From positions 107,586-171,585 of the forward strand of contig NZ_JAFMPK010000046.1 of assembly GCF_017349295.1 (NCBI RefSeq): a stretch of DNA of 64,000 nucleotides. Reading direction: 5' to 3'. The stretch comes from Myceligenerans salitolerans (GTDB taxonomy: Bacteria; Actinomycetota; Actinomycetes; Actinomycetales; Cellulomonadaceae). Both the position numbers and the translations under genes were made by a program. The number at the start of each line of letters is the position of its first letter. The first letter of the stretch is position 1. Below the pieces are notes generated by a model, which was not told the origin of the DNA, did not search any database, and saw nothing but the letters and a program-made list of their open reading frames with translations. Positions 28,057 to 36,965 of the stretch are shown here, piece after piece.

Positions 28057-28461
28057 ATGCGAACCAAGGACGAGGTCGGCCGCAGCGGCGAACGGATAGC
28101 GCTGGCACATGTCGAGGCGCGCGGATGGACCGTGCTCGCGACGAACTGGCGGTGCGGGCGTCTCGGCGAGGTCGACATCGTCGCGCTCGACGGCGACGTG
28201 CTCGTGGTGGTCGAGGTCAAGACCCGGTCCGGACCCGGGTTCGGGCACCCGAGCGAGGCGGTGACGGGCGCGAAGCTGGCCCGGCTGCGCCTCCTGGCCG
28301 GACGATGGGCCGGAGTGCACCGGCAGGCCGTCGAGCGCGCGTGCGTTCGTGAGCGCTCGGACCTGCCACGTCGCTGGTCCGCGGTGCGGATCGACGTGAT
28401 CGCGGTGATGCTGCCGGCCGGCGCCGCGCCGGTCGTCGAGCACCTGGAGGCGGTGCTCTGA
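28057..28461 (+). CDS. YraN family (UPF0102) nuclease-like protein
   Basis: 134 residues from ATG 28057, which has GGAGGT 7 nt upstream; GTG 28042 or 28048 would extend it by 3-5 residues. The core motif GEVDIVALDGDVLVVVEVKTR is a PD-(D/E)xK-like nuclease signature shared with Holliday-junction resolvase folds. The function is unproven. It is coupled to comM (TGATG) in the usual yraN-comM-dprA cluster. Confidence 0.88.
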   Translation: MRTKDEVGRSGERIALAHVEARGWTVLATNWRCGRLGEVDIVALDGDVLVVVEVKTRSGPGFGHPSEAVTGAKLARLRLLAGRWAGVHRQAVERACVRERSDLPRRWSAVRIDVIAVMLPAGAAPVVEHLEAVL

Positions 28462-29990
28462 TGGGCATCGCGACGACGACCGCGGTCTCGCTCGTCGGGC
28501 TGGACGGTCACATGGTGCAGGTGCAAGCACACCTGAGCGCCACCGTGCCGGGCTTCACCGTCGTCGGCCTGCCGGACGCCGCGCTCAGCGAGTCGCGGGA
28601 CCGTGTCCGCGCCGCCGTGACGTCCACCGGTCTGACCTGGCCGGTCCGGAAGATCACGGTGAACCTCTCGCCGGCGGGACTGCGCAAGCGGGGCAGCGGC
28701 TACGACCTCGCCGTGGCGGTCTCCGTGCTCGCCGGGGCGGGGGAGATTCCGGCGGGGCAGGTGGATCGGGTGGTGCACATCGGTGAGCTGGGCCTGGACG
28801 GGCGCGTGCATCCCGTGCGCGGGGTGCTCCCGGCAGTGGCCGCCGCGGTGGAGGCCGGTTTCGAGCGGGTGGTCGTCGCCGCGGCCGACGCCGAGGAGGC
28901 GCGGCTCGTGCCGGGAGCGTCCGTGGTGGGGGTGGCGAGCCTCGCCGAGGCGGTCGTGCTGCACGGGGGCGACGACAAGCTCGTGCGAGGCGTCGAGCCG
29001 GTTCGCAAGGAGCCGGCGGGCACGTCCCGGCGATCCGCCGGGGACCTGTCCGACGTCGTGGGGCAGTCCGATGCCCGCCGGGCGCTGGAGATCGCGGCGG
29101 CCGGGGGCCACCATCTGTTCCTGGTCGGGCCACCGGGTGCCGGGAAGACGATGCTCGCCTCGCGGCTCCCGGGAATTCTGCCGGACCTGACCGACACCGA
29201 GGCGGTCGAGGTCACGGCCGTGCATTCGGTGGCGGGGTCGTTCGACCCGGCCGGAGGCCTGATCCGGCGGCCGCCGTACGAGGACCCGCATCACACGGCG
29301 ACCGCTGCGGCGGTGATCGGGGGTGGGAGCGGGATACCGCGTCCCGGGGCCGTGACGCGGGCACATCGCGGGGTGTTGTTCCTGGACGAGGCCGCGGAGT
29401 TCCGGCCCAGCGTGCTGGAGACGCTGCGGCAGCCGTTGGAGCGCGGCGAGCTGACGGTGCACCGGTCGGGAGGCTCGGTGCGGTATCCGGCACGGTTCCA
29501 GATGGTGCTGGCGGCGAACCCGTGCCCGTGTGGTCAGGCGATCGGGAAGGGGCTGCGGTGCACGTGCACGCCGATGATGCGGCGGCGGTACCTGGGCCGG
29601 CTGTCCGGCCCGCTGCTGGACCGCGTCGACCTCCAGGTCGATGTGCTGCCTGTCGATCCGGCCGAGCGGGCCGCGGGGCCCGGGGAATCGACGGCCGTCG
29701 TCGCGCAGCGCGTGCTGGCGGCTCGCCAGGCGGCGCGCGACCGGTTGTGGGGCACCGGGTGGACGACCAATGCCGAGATCCCGGGGGCGTGGCTGCGAGA
29801 GCGCGTCGAGCCGGGCGGGAAGATCGACCAGATCGTCACGACCGCACTGTCCTCGGGGTTGCTGAGCCTGCGGGGTGTGGACAGGGTGCTCCGTGTCGCG
29901 TGGACGCTGGCGGACCTGCACGGCAAGAGCTCACCCGGACCGGACGAGGTGAACGAGGCCGTCGCGCTGCGAGGTGGTCCCCGTGCCTGA
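28461..29990 (+). CDS. comM: YifB family Mg-chelatase-like AAA ATPase (ComM)
   Basis: 509 residues. In transformable bacteria ComM is a hexameric helicase that aids branch migration of incoming DNA; in actinobacteria the role is not settled. A Lon-like N-terminal domain (to about residue 170) is followed by Walker A GPPGAGKTML, Walker B GVLFLDEAAEF, NPCPCG, and the C-terminal Mg-chelatase domain with a zinc-like Cys cluster (CPCGQAIGKGLRCTC). It overlaps dprA by 8 nt. Confidence 0.93.
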   Translation: MGIATTTAVSLVGLDGHMVQVQAHLSATVPGFTVVGLPDAALSESRDRVRAAVTSTGLTWPVRKITVNLSPAGLRKRGSGYDLAVAVSVLAGAGEIPAGQVDRVVHIGELGLDGRVHPVRGVLPAVAAAVEAGFERVVVAAADAEEARLVPGASVVGVASLAEAVVLHGGDDKLVRGVEPVRKEPAGTSRRSAGDLSDVVGQSDARRALEIAAAGGHHLFLVGPPGAGKTMLASRLPGILPDLTDTEAVEVTAVHSVAGSFDPAGGLIRRPPYEDPHHTATAAAVIGGGSGIPRPGAVTRAHRGVLFLDEAAEFRPSVLETLRQPLERGELTVHRSGGSVRYPARFQMVLAANPCPCGQAIGKGLRCTCTPMMRRRYLGRLSGPLLDRVDLQVDVLPVDPAERAAGPGESTAVVAQRVLAARQAARDRLWGTGWTTNAEIPGAWLRERVEPGGKIDQIVTTALSSGLLSLRGVDRVLRVAWTLADLHGKSSPGPDEVNEAVALRGGPRA

Positions 29991-31371
29991 GGGACTCTCC
30001 GATCTGCCCCGGTTCCCCATCGACACCATGGACGAGCGGATGGCGCGGGCGGCGTGGAGCAGACTTGCCGAACCGGCCGACGTCGTCGCGGGGGCGCTCG
30101 TCGGCGCGCTGGGAGCAGGGCCTGCGCTCGGGTGGCTCGTCGAGGCGGTCCGCGCGCCCGCGGCCGCCTCGGCAGAACTGGCCCGGATGGAGGCCGGGCA
30201 GCGCGTGGCCCGGACCCTGTCGGACGACGTGGACGCGGACGGCGGGGGCGGTCGCGGACGCCCCGGCGGCGGCGAGAGCGGCAGCGGTGGTGGCGGCGCG
30301 CGCGGTGGCCGCGGTGGCGCCGGTAGCGGTGGCAGCGGCGGCCGGGGTGGCAGCGGTGGGCGTCGCGCCCCGGGCTCGTCCGCGCGTGTACTCATGGCCG
30401 GGGTGCGCCGCTGGGCACAGCGTCTGGAGAGCCTCGACCCGGCGCGTGATCTGGAGGCGCTGGAGCGGCTCGGTGGGACGCTGCTCGTGCCGGGAGAACC
30501 GGGATGGCCGGAGCCCCTGGCCGCGCTCGGGTCGGCGGCGCCGACGGCGTTGTGGGTGCGCGGCCGGGCGGACCTGGCCGGTCTGACACGGCGCTCGGTG
30601 TCGCTGGTCGGGGCGCGAGCCTCGACCGGGTACGGCGAGGCCGTCGCGCAGGAGATGGCGCGCGGGCTGGTGGGCCGGGGGTTCACCGTGGTCTCCGGAG
30701 GCGCGTACGGGATCGACGCCGTCGCGCACCGCGCGACGCTCGCGGTGGGCGGAAGCACGGTGGTGCTCCTGGCATCCGGTGTCGACCGGTTGTACCCGGC
30801 GGCGAACAGCCGGCTGATGCGGGCCGCGCTGAAGGACGGCGCCGTGGTCTCCGAGGTTCCTCCGGGGTCCGTGCCCTTCCGGCAGCGGTTCCTGGCCCGT
30901 AACCGGATCATCGCGGCCCTCGGCGGTGCGACCGTCGTCGTCGAGGCCGCCCGTCGCTCCGGGGCGCTGTCGACGGCGAACCACGCGACCTCGATCGCGC
31001 GGCCCGTGGGGGCCGTGCCCGGACCGGTGACCTCCATGGCGTCCACCGGATGCCACGACCTGCTGCGTTCGGGCGCCGCCGTGTGCGTCACCGACGACGC
31101 GGAGGCCGCCGAGCTCGCCGGCGACCTGATGGCGGACGCGGTCCCGGAACCGGCCGTGGAGCAGCGGCCGGAGGACGGCCTCGACCCGGTCGCGCGCCAG
31201 GTGCTCGACGCACTGCCCGTGCGCCAGGCCGCGCCCGTCGAGTCCGTCGCCACCGTGGCTGGCCTCGGCGTTCCCGACGTCCGGGCGAAGCTGGGCAGCC
31301 TGCTGATCAAAGGCCTCGCCGAGAAGGACGCGGGGTCCTGGCGCCGTGCCCGCCCGCCGAGGACGAGCTGA
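29983..31371 (+). CDS. dprA: DNA-processing protein DprA with a glycine-rich linker
   Basis: 462 residues from GTG 29983, preferred because GAGGTGG lies 6 nt upstream (GTG 29974 is the alternative). DprA loads RecA on incoming single strands. The Rossmann-like core is clear: SLVGARASTGYGE, VVSGGAYGIDAVAHR, VLASGVDRLYPAAN, NRIIAALG; a winged-helix-like C-terminus follows. Unusual is a linker of about 50 residues, almost only Gly, Ser, Arg and Ala (about residues 85-135, 30235-30385), between the N-terminal helical region and the core. Confidence 0.93.
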   Translation: MPEGLSDLPRFPIDTMDERMARAAWSRLAEPADVVAGALVGALGAGPALGWLVEAVRAPAAASAELARMEAGQRVARTLSDDVDADGGGGRGRPGGGESGSGGGGARGGRGGAGSGGSGGRGGSGGRRAPGSSARVLMAGVRRWAQRLESLDPARDLEALERLGGTLLVPGEPGWPEPLAALGSAAPTALWVRGRADLAGLTRRSVSLVGARASTGYGEAVAQEMARGLVGRGFTVVSGGAYGIDAVAHRATLAVGGSTVVLLASGVDRLYPAANSRLMRAALKDGAVVSEVPPGSVPFRQRFLARNRIIAALGGATVVVEAARRSGALSTANHATSIARPVGAVPGPVTSMASTGCHDLLRSGAAVCVTDDAEAAELAGDLMADAVPEPAVEQRPEDGLDPVARQVLDALPVRQAAPVESVATVAGLGVPDVRAKLGSLLIKGLAEKDAGSWRRARPPRTS

Positions 31372-31484
31372 GGTCGTGGGTGTGGTGCGGGGGCGAGCGG
31401 GTCTGCGGACGGATGCGCCCGGGCGCGGCATGCCCGGGCGACAGGGCCCGCGCACGGGAACCGTTCAGGGATGGTCGAAACGTC

Positions 31485-31513
31485 TTGTCCGGCCGGGGCC
31501 GTCTCCGTAGTGT
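31485..31513 (+). promoter_or_regulatory. Promoter of the peptidoglycan-binding protein gene
   Basis: TTGTCC (31485-31490), a 17-bp spacer and TAGTGT (31508-31513) give a good housekeeping-type promoter with a start near 31520, about 53 nt before the ATG. Confidence 0.55.
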
Positions 31514-31572
31514 TCCGGCACCGTTCGTCCTTGCCGGGACGAGGAGTCCGAGCCCTTCGAGGAGAGGTCCAC

Positions 31573-32052
31573 ATGCGTACGACAATCCTGCCGCGCATGG
31601 CCGCCGTGGCGGCCGCCGTGCTCGTGTCGGTCACAGGCCTGACCGGCGTCGCGAACGCATGGGCAGGTGAGAACGCAGGGGCGGGTGAGAACGCAGGGGC
31701 GGGTGAGACGGCCTCGATCGAGGCCGCCGCCTACCCGCACTGCAACGGCAGCAAGGCGGTGCGGAAGGGGTCGTACGCGACGACGCAGCCGTACTACACC
31801 GCCACAGGATCGCGGAACTGTCAGCTCACGAGAGGCGACAGCGGAAGTGGCGTCCGAGCCCTCCAGTCGGCGATGAACGCCTGCTACGGCACGGGGCTGG
31901 TGACCGACGGCGTCTTCGGCGAAAACACGGAGGAGGCCGTGAAGAAGGTCCAGATCGCCGTCGGCGCCGAGGTCGACGGTTACTACGGGCCCGAGACCCG
32001 CGACGCCATGCGGTGGCCGCTCACCGGAGGCGGCGGCTGCAGCAGGATCTGA
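31573..32052 (+). CDS. Secreted peptidoglycan-binding domain protein
   Basis: 159 residues. A Sec signal peptide (basic MRTTILPRM, hydrophobic stretch, cleavage probably after GVANA near residue 30) is followed by a short repeated spacer (GENAGA twice) and a cysteine-containing region. A PG_binding_1-type domain ends it (GDSGSGVRALQSAMNACYG ... TDGVFGENTEEAVKKVQ ... DGYYGPETRDAM). No catalytic domain is visible, so it may act as a wall-bound adaptor or inhibitor. ATG 31573 has GGAGAGG upstream, and its own promoter lies at 31485-31513. Confidence 0.85.
   Translation: MRTTILPRMAAVAAAVLVSVTGLTGVANAWAGENAGAGENAGAGETASIEAAAYPHCNGSKAVRKGSYATTQPYYTATGSRNCQLTRGDSGSGVRALQSAMNACYGTGLVTDGVFGENTEEAVKKVQIAVGAEVDGYYGPETRDAMRWPLTGGGGCSRI
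31666..31708 (+). repeat. 18-bp coding tandem repeat (2.4 copies)
   Basis: GGTGAGAACGCAGGGGCG occurs at 31666-31683 and 31684-31701, with a third partial copy (7 bp) to 31708. It encodes GENAGA twice just after the predicted signal-peptide cleavage site, so copy-number changes would stay in frame. Confidence 0.9.
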
Positions 32053-32143
32053 TCGCCCGGCCCGAGCGAGCTCGCCGAGGGCCGCGGTGACACGCCGCCT
32101 GACGTGCGCCGGGAATCGAGGGGGCGGCAGCAAACTGGAATAC

Positions 32144-33097
32144 GTGGACCTTACGGACCTGTCCGGCTTGCCGAGGCTTCCCGCCGACGTCGACGAGGCG
32201 GTGAGCCGATTCGCCACGCATCTCGACACCCAGCGCGGCCTTTCCGCGCACACACGACGCGCCTACCTCGCGGACGTGACGGACCTGCTCCGGTACGCCG
32301 CCCGGCACGGGCGGCGGTCGCTCGGCGCACTCGATCTCGCGACGCTCCGCGGCTGGCTCGCCGCGCAGTCGGACCGGGGCCTCGCACGGTCCACGCTCGC
32401 GCGCCGCGGGGCCTCCGCTCGGGCGTTCCTGCGCTGGGCCGCGAACGCCGGCCTCGTCGACGAAGACGTCTCCGCGCGGTTGGCGAGCCCGAAGGTGCCG
32501 CGGACGTTGCCGACAGTTCTCGACGTCGACGACGCGGCCCGACTGCTCGATACCGCGCGGGAAGGCGCACACGGCGCGGAGGGCGCCGCCCGGCCTGCCG
32601 CGCTGCGCGCCTGGGTCGCCGCCGAACTGCTCTACGGGGCCGGGATCCGGGTGGGTGAACTCGTCTCGGTCGACGTCGGCCAGGTCGACGAGCGGGAGCG
32701 TCTGGTGCGGGTGCTGGGCAAGGGGGGCAAGGAGCGGGTCGTGCCCTTCGGCGTCCCGGCCGCACGTGCCGTGCGCGAGTGGCTGGCCGAGGGGCGGCCC
32801 GAACTCGCGACCGCCACTACCGGCGACGCGTTCCTGGTGGGGGAGAGGGGCGGGCGATGGGGGCAACGGCAGGTGCGTGAAGCGGTCCACCGGCTCGCGG
32901 CGCTGGCAGGCGTCCAGGACGTCGCACCTCACGCGTTGCGCCACTCGGCGGCTACCCACCTCCTGCAGGGTGGTTCGGACCTGCGGTCCGTCCAGGAGGT
33001 TCTCGGGCACGCGAGCCTGGCCACGACGCAGCGCTACACCCATGTGGACGCCGACCGCCTGCGCGCGGTCTACGCGCAGGCGTTCCCCCGAGCGTGA
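32144..33097 (+). CDS. xerC: Tyrosine recombinase XerC
   Basis: 317 residues. It resolves chromosome dimers together with XerD. A SAM-like N-terminal domain (THLDTQRGLSAHTRRAY) precedes the catalytic domain with Arg in GAGIRVGEL, Lys in GKGGKERVVP, HALR and LGHASLATTQRY (final nucleophile Tyr). GTG 32144 gives the usual N-terminus; an upstream in-frame start at 32087 adds a basic stretch without homology-like character. It belongs to the core order dprA ... xerC ... rpsB, so it is the housekeeping enzyme rather than an element integrase. Confidence 0.92.
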   Translation: MDLTDLSGLPRLPADVDEAVSRFATHLDTQRGLSAHTRRAYLADVTDLLRYAARHGRRSLGALDLATLRGWLAAQSDRGLARSTLARRGASARAFLRWAANAGLVDEDVSARLASPKVPRTLPTVLDVDDAARLLDTAREGAHGAEGAARPAALRAWVAAELLYGAGIRVGELVSVDVGQVDERERLVRVLGKGGKERVVPFGVPAARAVREWLAEGRPELATATTGDAFLVGERGGRWGQRQVREAVHRLAALAGVQDVAPHALRHSAATHLLQGGSDLRSVQEVLGHASLATTQRYTHVDADRLRAVYAQAFPRA

Positions 33098-33105
33098 CGC
33101 GCGTG

Positions 33106-33127
33106 TCCGGCCGCACGCCCGGCCGGA
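33106..33127. terminator. Bidirectional terminator between xerC and the M23 gene
   Basis: Perfect 8-bp stem TCCGGCCG / CGGCCGGA with 6-nt loop in the 48-bp gap between two convergent genes. Confidence 0.65.
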
Positions 33128-33145
33128 GCGACGGGCTCGGAGCGT

Positions 33146-33748
33146 TCAGCCGTCGGGGAGCAGCACGACGGCCGGACGCTCCGTGAGCAGCAGGGCGAGG
33201 GGATCGATGTACCGTTCCCCGTTCCGGACGCCCCAGTGGACACAGAGCTCACGGCCGCAGTGACCCGGTCCCGCCGCGACCCTGCCGACCGGTTCGCCGG
33301 CGTCCACCGGCGTGCCGGCCGGTACCGCCGGGGTCACCGGTTCGAGACTGGACCGCAACCCGTCCGCATGCTCCACGACGACGACACCCCGGCCGGCGAC
33401 CATGCCGGCGAACGCCACTCTTCCCGGCGCGGGCGAGGAGATCTCCTGGCCCGCGGTCATGGCGAGGTCCACGCCACGATGGCCCGCGCCCCACGGACTC
33501 TCCGGTGCGTCGAACGTGCGCAGGACGCCGCCCGGTACCCGCGTACCGCCCACGGGCGACACGTACCCGGCCGGACTCGCAGGCGGTCCGCCGTTTCCCC
33601 GACGGGTCGCCGGGTGATCGTTCGCCGGGTGACCGCTCGCCGTGACGTCCTCCCGGCCCTCGGCGTGAGGACCGCCGATCCCGTAGGCAGGGTTGGCGGG
33701 TAGGACGACGAGCGCGAGGGTCAGGAGCATCGCGGCGACAAGGTTCAT
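33146..33748 (-). CDS. Secreted M23 (LytM-type) peptidase domain protein
   Basis: 200 residues. A signal peptide (MNLVAAMLLTLALVVLP, cleavage near NPAYG) and a disordered Pro/Gly linker precede a compact M23 domain with HRGVDLA (His-x3-Asp zinc ligands) and GHCGRELCVHWGVR. The second zinc motif, usually HxH, reads Cys-Val-His here, so activity is uncertain; such Cys forms occur in actinobacterial M23 proteins and may be regulatory. It lies convergent to xerC and divergent from the DUF1275 gene, the usual site for an M23 gene next to rpsB. Confidence 0.85.
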   Translation of the reverse strand: MNLVAAMLLTLALVVLPANPAYGIGGPHAEGREDVTASGHPANDHPATRRGNGGPPASPAGYVSPVGGTRVPGGVLRTFDAPESPWGAGHRGVDLAMTAGQEISSPAPGRVAFAGMVAGRGVVVVEHADGLRSSLEPVTPAVPAGTPVDAGEPVGRVAAGPGHCGRELCVHWGVRNGERYIDPLALLLTERPAVVLLPDG

Positions 33749-33978
33749 GGCACGAGCCTGACGTGAGGATCATGGATCCGCGGCGGGCGCCGGGGCGGGG
33801 TGTGCATCATCTGAGCCGTCCACGGAATCGGGTCGGTGTCGCGCGGCGTCACGTTCCCGGGGCGGCACGGACGGACCGCCCGTGCCGCCGGAGGCCGTGC
33901 CGATCCTGACGCGCACGGCATCGTCCCGGAGACGTCGGGCGCGACCGGTGCGGTCCTGGCCCATGGCACCATGACGCC

Positions 33979-34668
33979 GTGAGCACCACTCCCGCCAACG
34001 GCTCCCGGATTCCCTCCCGGCTCGTGCTGATGCTCGTGCTGACCTTCACCACCGGGATCATCGACGCCGTCGGCTACCTGGGGCTCGACCGCGTCTTCAT
34101 CGCGAACATGACCGGCAACGTGGTGATCCTCGGGATGGCGCTCGCGGGGGGCGACGACCTTCCCGTCGCCGGGCCGCTCCTCGCGCTCGGCGCGTTCTTC
34201 GCCGGTGCGCTGCTCGGCGGTCGCCTGACCAACGCCGCGCCGCGGGACTGGGCCCGGGCCTCGACCATCGCCTTCGCGGCCACGGGGACGGTCGCGACCG
34301 TGCTGGGCGTGGCTGCCATGGTCGAGCCGCCTGTCGAGGGGACGCCGTGGGGCTTCTCCGTGACCGGTGTGCTCGCCGTCGCGATGGGCCTCCAGGCCGC
34401 CGCCGCCCGGCGGATCGCGGTGAAGGACGTCACGACGGTCGTGGTCACCTCGACGCTCACGGGGCTCGCGGCGGACTCCCGTCTCGCCCAGGGCAGTGGC
34501 GAGAACTGGGCGCGTCGTCTCCTGGCGGTGGTGCTGATCCTCGCCGGCGCCGCCGTCGGCGCCGTCCTCCTGAACGTCGCCGGTGATGCGGGTGTGGGCC
34601 TGGGGATGCTGGTGGCGGGTCTCGGTAGCCTCGCGGTCACCGTGATCGGGCACCTCCGGCACCGTTGA
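33979..34668 (+). CDS. YoaK family (DUF1275) membrane protein
   Basis: 229 residues with six hydrophobic helices; the N-terminal FTTGIIDAVGYLGLDRVFIANMTGN motif is characteristic of DUF1275 (YoaK). Function unknown; in some bacteria it is a small-molecule permease candidate. GTG 33979 has no good ribosome-binding site, and CACCAT ending 6 nt upstream may be a -10 box. It lies between the divergent M23 gene and rpsB, with a long rpsB leader after it. Confidence 0.82.
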   Translation: MSTTPANGSRIPSRLVLMLVLTFTTGIIDAVGYLGLDRVFIANMTGNVVILGMALAGGDDLPVAGPLLALGAFFAGALLGGRLTNAAPRDWARASTIAFAATGTVATVLGVAAMVEPPVEGTPWGFSVTGVLAVAMGLQAAAARRIAVKDVTTVVVTSTLTGLAADSRLAQGSGENWARRLLAVVLILAGAAVGAVLLNVAGDAGVGLGMLVAGLGSLAVTVIGHLRHR

Positions 34669-34996
34669 CCCGGCCGCGGCGGGCGGGGGCCACGCGGCAT
34701 CGCGCGGATCACAGGCGGCGGCCCGTCCGGCACCGTGGTCGTCCGGTAGACTTCGAGCCGCGATCGGCGTGCCGAGCAAGCGACTCACCGATCGACATCG
34801 CGCGTCACGTGTGCCCGTCACGGCAGCGGTCCGCCCCGGCTCCGGCCAGGGTGGCGCCGGGCGGGGTGACGCCAGGGACGGCCGTCAGCCGGCGGTCGTC
34901 ACGCAACCGGAAACCGCGGCGGGAGCGAGAGCTGCCGCCGCCTGATCGTGTGCACCGGCACGGGCGGAGCCCTGCGGTGCACCGGAAGGACGTGTC
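34669..34996 (+). promoter_or_regulatory. rpsB upstream region and leader (328 bp without a gene)
   Basis: TAGACT at 34747-34752 is a good -10 box; the matching -35 is weak. Transcription from about 34759 would give a 5' leader near 240 nt. The leader is rich in self-complementary blocks and has GTGCACCGG repeated (at about 34949 and 34975) around a GC-rich loop next to the ribosome-binding site. S2 autoregulates its operon in other bacteria, so a protein-binding leader is plausible. No coding sequence is seen here. Confidence 0.45.
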
Positions 34997-35944
34997 ATGG
35001 CCGTCGTGTCCATGCGTCAGCTCCTCGAGAGCGGTGTCCACTTCGGGCACCAGACCCGCCGTTGGAACCCGAAGATGAAGCGCTTCATCTTCACGGAGCG
35101 CAACGGCATCTACATCGTCGACCTCCAGCAGTCGCTGTCGTACATCGACGGTGCCTACGAGTTCGTCAAGGAGACCGTCGCCCACGGCGGCACCATCCTG
35201 TTCGTCGGCACGAAGAAGCAGGCGCAGGAAGCGGTCGCCGAGCAGGCCGCGCGCGTCGGCATGCCGTACGTGAACCACCGCTGGCTGGGCGGCATGCTCA
35301 CCAACTTCTCGACCGTGCACAAGCGCCTGCAGCGCCTCAAGGAGCTCGAGGAGATCGACTTCGACGACGTCGCCGGCTCCGGTCTCACCAAGAAGGAGCT
35401 CCTGGTGCTGCGCCGTGAGAAGGACAAGCTCACGCGCACGCTCGGCGGTATCCGTGACATGGCCAAGGTCCCCTCGGCCGTGTGGATCGTCGACACGAAC
35501 AAGGAGCACCTCGCGGTCGACGAGGCTCGCAAGCTGGGCATCCCGATCGTGGCGATCCTCGACACCAACTGCGACCCCGACATGGTCGACTACGCCATCC
35601 CCGGTAACGACGACGCCATCCGCTCCGTCAGCCTGCTGACCCGCGTGATCGCCGACGCCGCCGCCGAAGGCCTCATGAAGCGTCACTCCGGCAAGACCGG
35701 TGCCGAGGAGGAGGCCACCGCCGAGGCCGAGCCGCTGGCCGAGTGGGAGCGCGAGCTCCTGTCGGGCGAGGCCAAGGCCGCCGAGGGTGAGACCGCTCCG
35801 GCCGCCACGGAGGCGGCCGCCACGGAGGCTCCCGCCGAGCCGGCTCCCGCCGCGGAGGCCCCGGCCGCCACGGCCGAGACGCCCGCCGAGACGGACGCGC
35901 CCGCGGAGACCGAGGCGCCCGTCGCCGAGCCCACCGAGAAGTGA
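34997..35944 (+). CDS. rpsB: 30S ribosomal protein S2
   Basis: 315 residues; the S2 core ends near residue 240. [24 protein letters not shown] and [12 protein letters not shown] are typical. The last 65 residues are an Ala/Glu/Pro/Thr tail with repeating APAET-like units, a common extension in high-GC actinobacteria. ATG 34997 has GGAAGGA upstream. Followed 33 bp later by tsf. Confidence 0.98.
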   Translation: MAVVSMRQLLESGVHFGHQTRRWNPKMKRFIFTERNGIYIVDLQQSLSYIDGAYEFVKETVAHGGTILFVGTKKQAQEAVAEQAARVGMPYVNHRWLGGMLTNFSTVHKRLQRLKELEEIDFDDVAGSGLTKKELLVLRREKDKLTRTLGGIRDMAKVPSAVWIVDTNKEHLAVDEARKLGIPIVAILDTNCDPDMVDYAIPGNDDAIRSVSLLTRVIADAAAEGLMKRHSGKTGAEEEATAEAEPLAEWERELLSGEAKAAEGETAPAATEAAATEAPAEPAPAAEAPAATAETPAETDAPAETEAPVAEPTEK

Positions 35945-35977
35945 CAGCCGACCTACCTGCACGGAGGACGAACGACA

Positions 35978-36817
35978 ATGGCGAACTACACCGCCGCTGA
36001 CATCAAGGCTCTGCGTGAGAAGACCGGCGCGGGCATGCTCGACGTCAAGAAGGCTCTCGACGAGGCCGACGGCAACGCCGAGAAGGCCGTCGAGATCATC
36101 CGCAAGAAGGGCCTCGCCCGCGCCGCCAAGCGCGAGGGCAACGCCACGTCCGAGGGTCTCGTCGTGGCCAAGGTCTCGGACACCGCCGACGGCCAGGTCG
36201 CGACGATGATCGAGCTGAACGCCGAGACGGACTTCGTCGTGAAGAACGAGAAGTTCATCGCTCTGGCAGACGCCGTTCTCGAGGCCGCCGCGGCCGCGGG
36301 CGCGGCGGACGAGGTCGCGGCCGCCGCCGCTCCTGCCGGCGACGGCACGGTCGCCGACCTGATCGCCGCCGAGGGGGCGACCCTGGGCGAGAAGGTCGTG
36401 CTGCGCCGGGTCGCGCGCGTCGAGGGCCCGAGGATCACGACCTACCTGCACCGGACGGCGAAGGACCTGCCGCCGAGCGTGGGCGTCGTCGTGGTGACCG
36501 ACGAGGCCGGCGCCACCGTCGCCAGGGACGTGGCCCAGCACGTGGCCGCCCTGGCGCCGAAGTACCTGAACCGCGAGGAGGTTCCGGCCGACGTCGTCGA
36601 GAAGGAGCGCGAGATCGCGCGCGAGCGCTCGATCGCCGAGGGCAAGCCGGAGGCCGCGCTCCCGAAGATCGTCGAGGGCCGCCTGGGCGGCTTCTTCAAG
36701 GAGGTCGTGCTCCTGGACCAGCCGCTGGCCAAGGACCAGAAGACGACCGTCGGCAAGTACGTGGCCGACGCGAACGGCACGCTGCAGGCGTTCGTCCGCT
36801 TCCGCGTCGGTTCCTGA
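35978..36817 (+). CDS. tsf: Elongation factor Ts
   Basis: 279 residues, normal length. Nucleotide exchange factor for EF-Tu. The N-terminal [27 protein letters not shown] region carries the TDFV-type contact ([11 protein letters not shown]) used to open EF-Tu. ATG 35978 follows CGGAGGA. A long, AGC-rich stretch near residues 95-115 is a surface insertion typical of the group. A strong terminator follows. Confidence 0.98.
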   Translation: MANYTAADIKALREKTGAGMLDVKKALDEADGNAEKAVEIIRKKGLARAAKREGNATSEGLVVAKVSDTADGQVATMIELNAETDFVVKNEKFIALADAVLEAAAAAGAADEVAAAAAPAGDGTVADLIAAEGATLGEKVVLRRVARVEGPRITTYLHRTAKDLPPSVGVVVVTDEAGATVARDVAQHVAALAPKYLNREEVPADVVEKEREIARERSIAEGKPEAALPKIVEGRLGGFFKEVVLLDQPLAKDQKTTVGKYVADANGTLQAFVRFRVGS

Positions 36818-36824
36818 CGCACAC

Positions 36825-36864
36825 CAGGTGGCCCGGCTCGCGCACGCGCGGGCCGGGCCACCTG
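36825..36864 (+). terminator. Terminator after tsf
   Basis: Perfect 13-bp stem CAGGTGGCCCGGC / GCCGGGCCACCTG, loop 14 nt with its own small CGCG repeats, starting 8 bp after the tsf stop. Confidence 0.85.
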
Positions 36865-36965
36865 CGTATGGACGACGGCCGCGGCGCCGCGATCCGCGGA
36901 GGCGCGAGGCGGCGGCACGTGCGGCACGATTCTCAGGGAACCACCACCAACGAAGGGCGAGGCAC

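Noticed and set aside
32144..33097. XerC as an integrase of a mobile element
   Set aside because: It sits in the conserved housekeeping order, with no attachment-site repeats or element genes around it.
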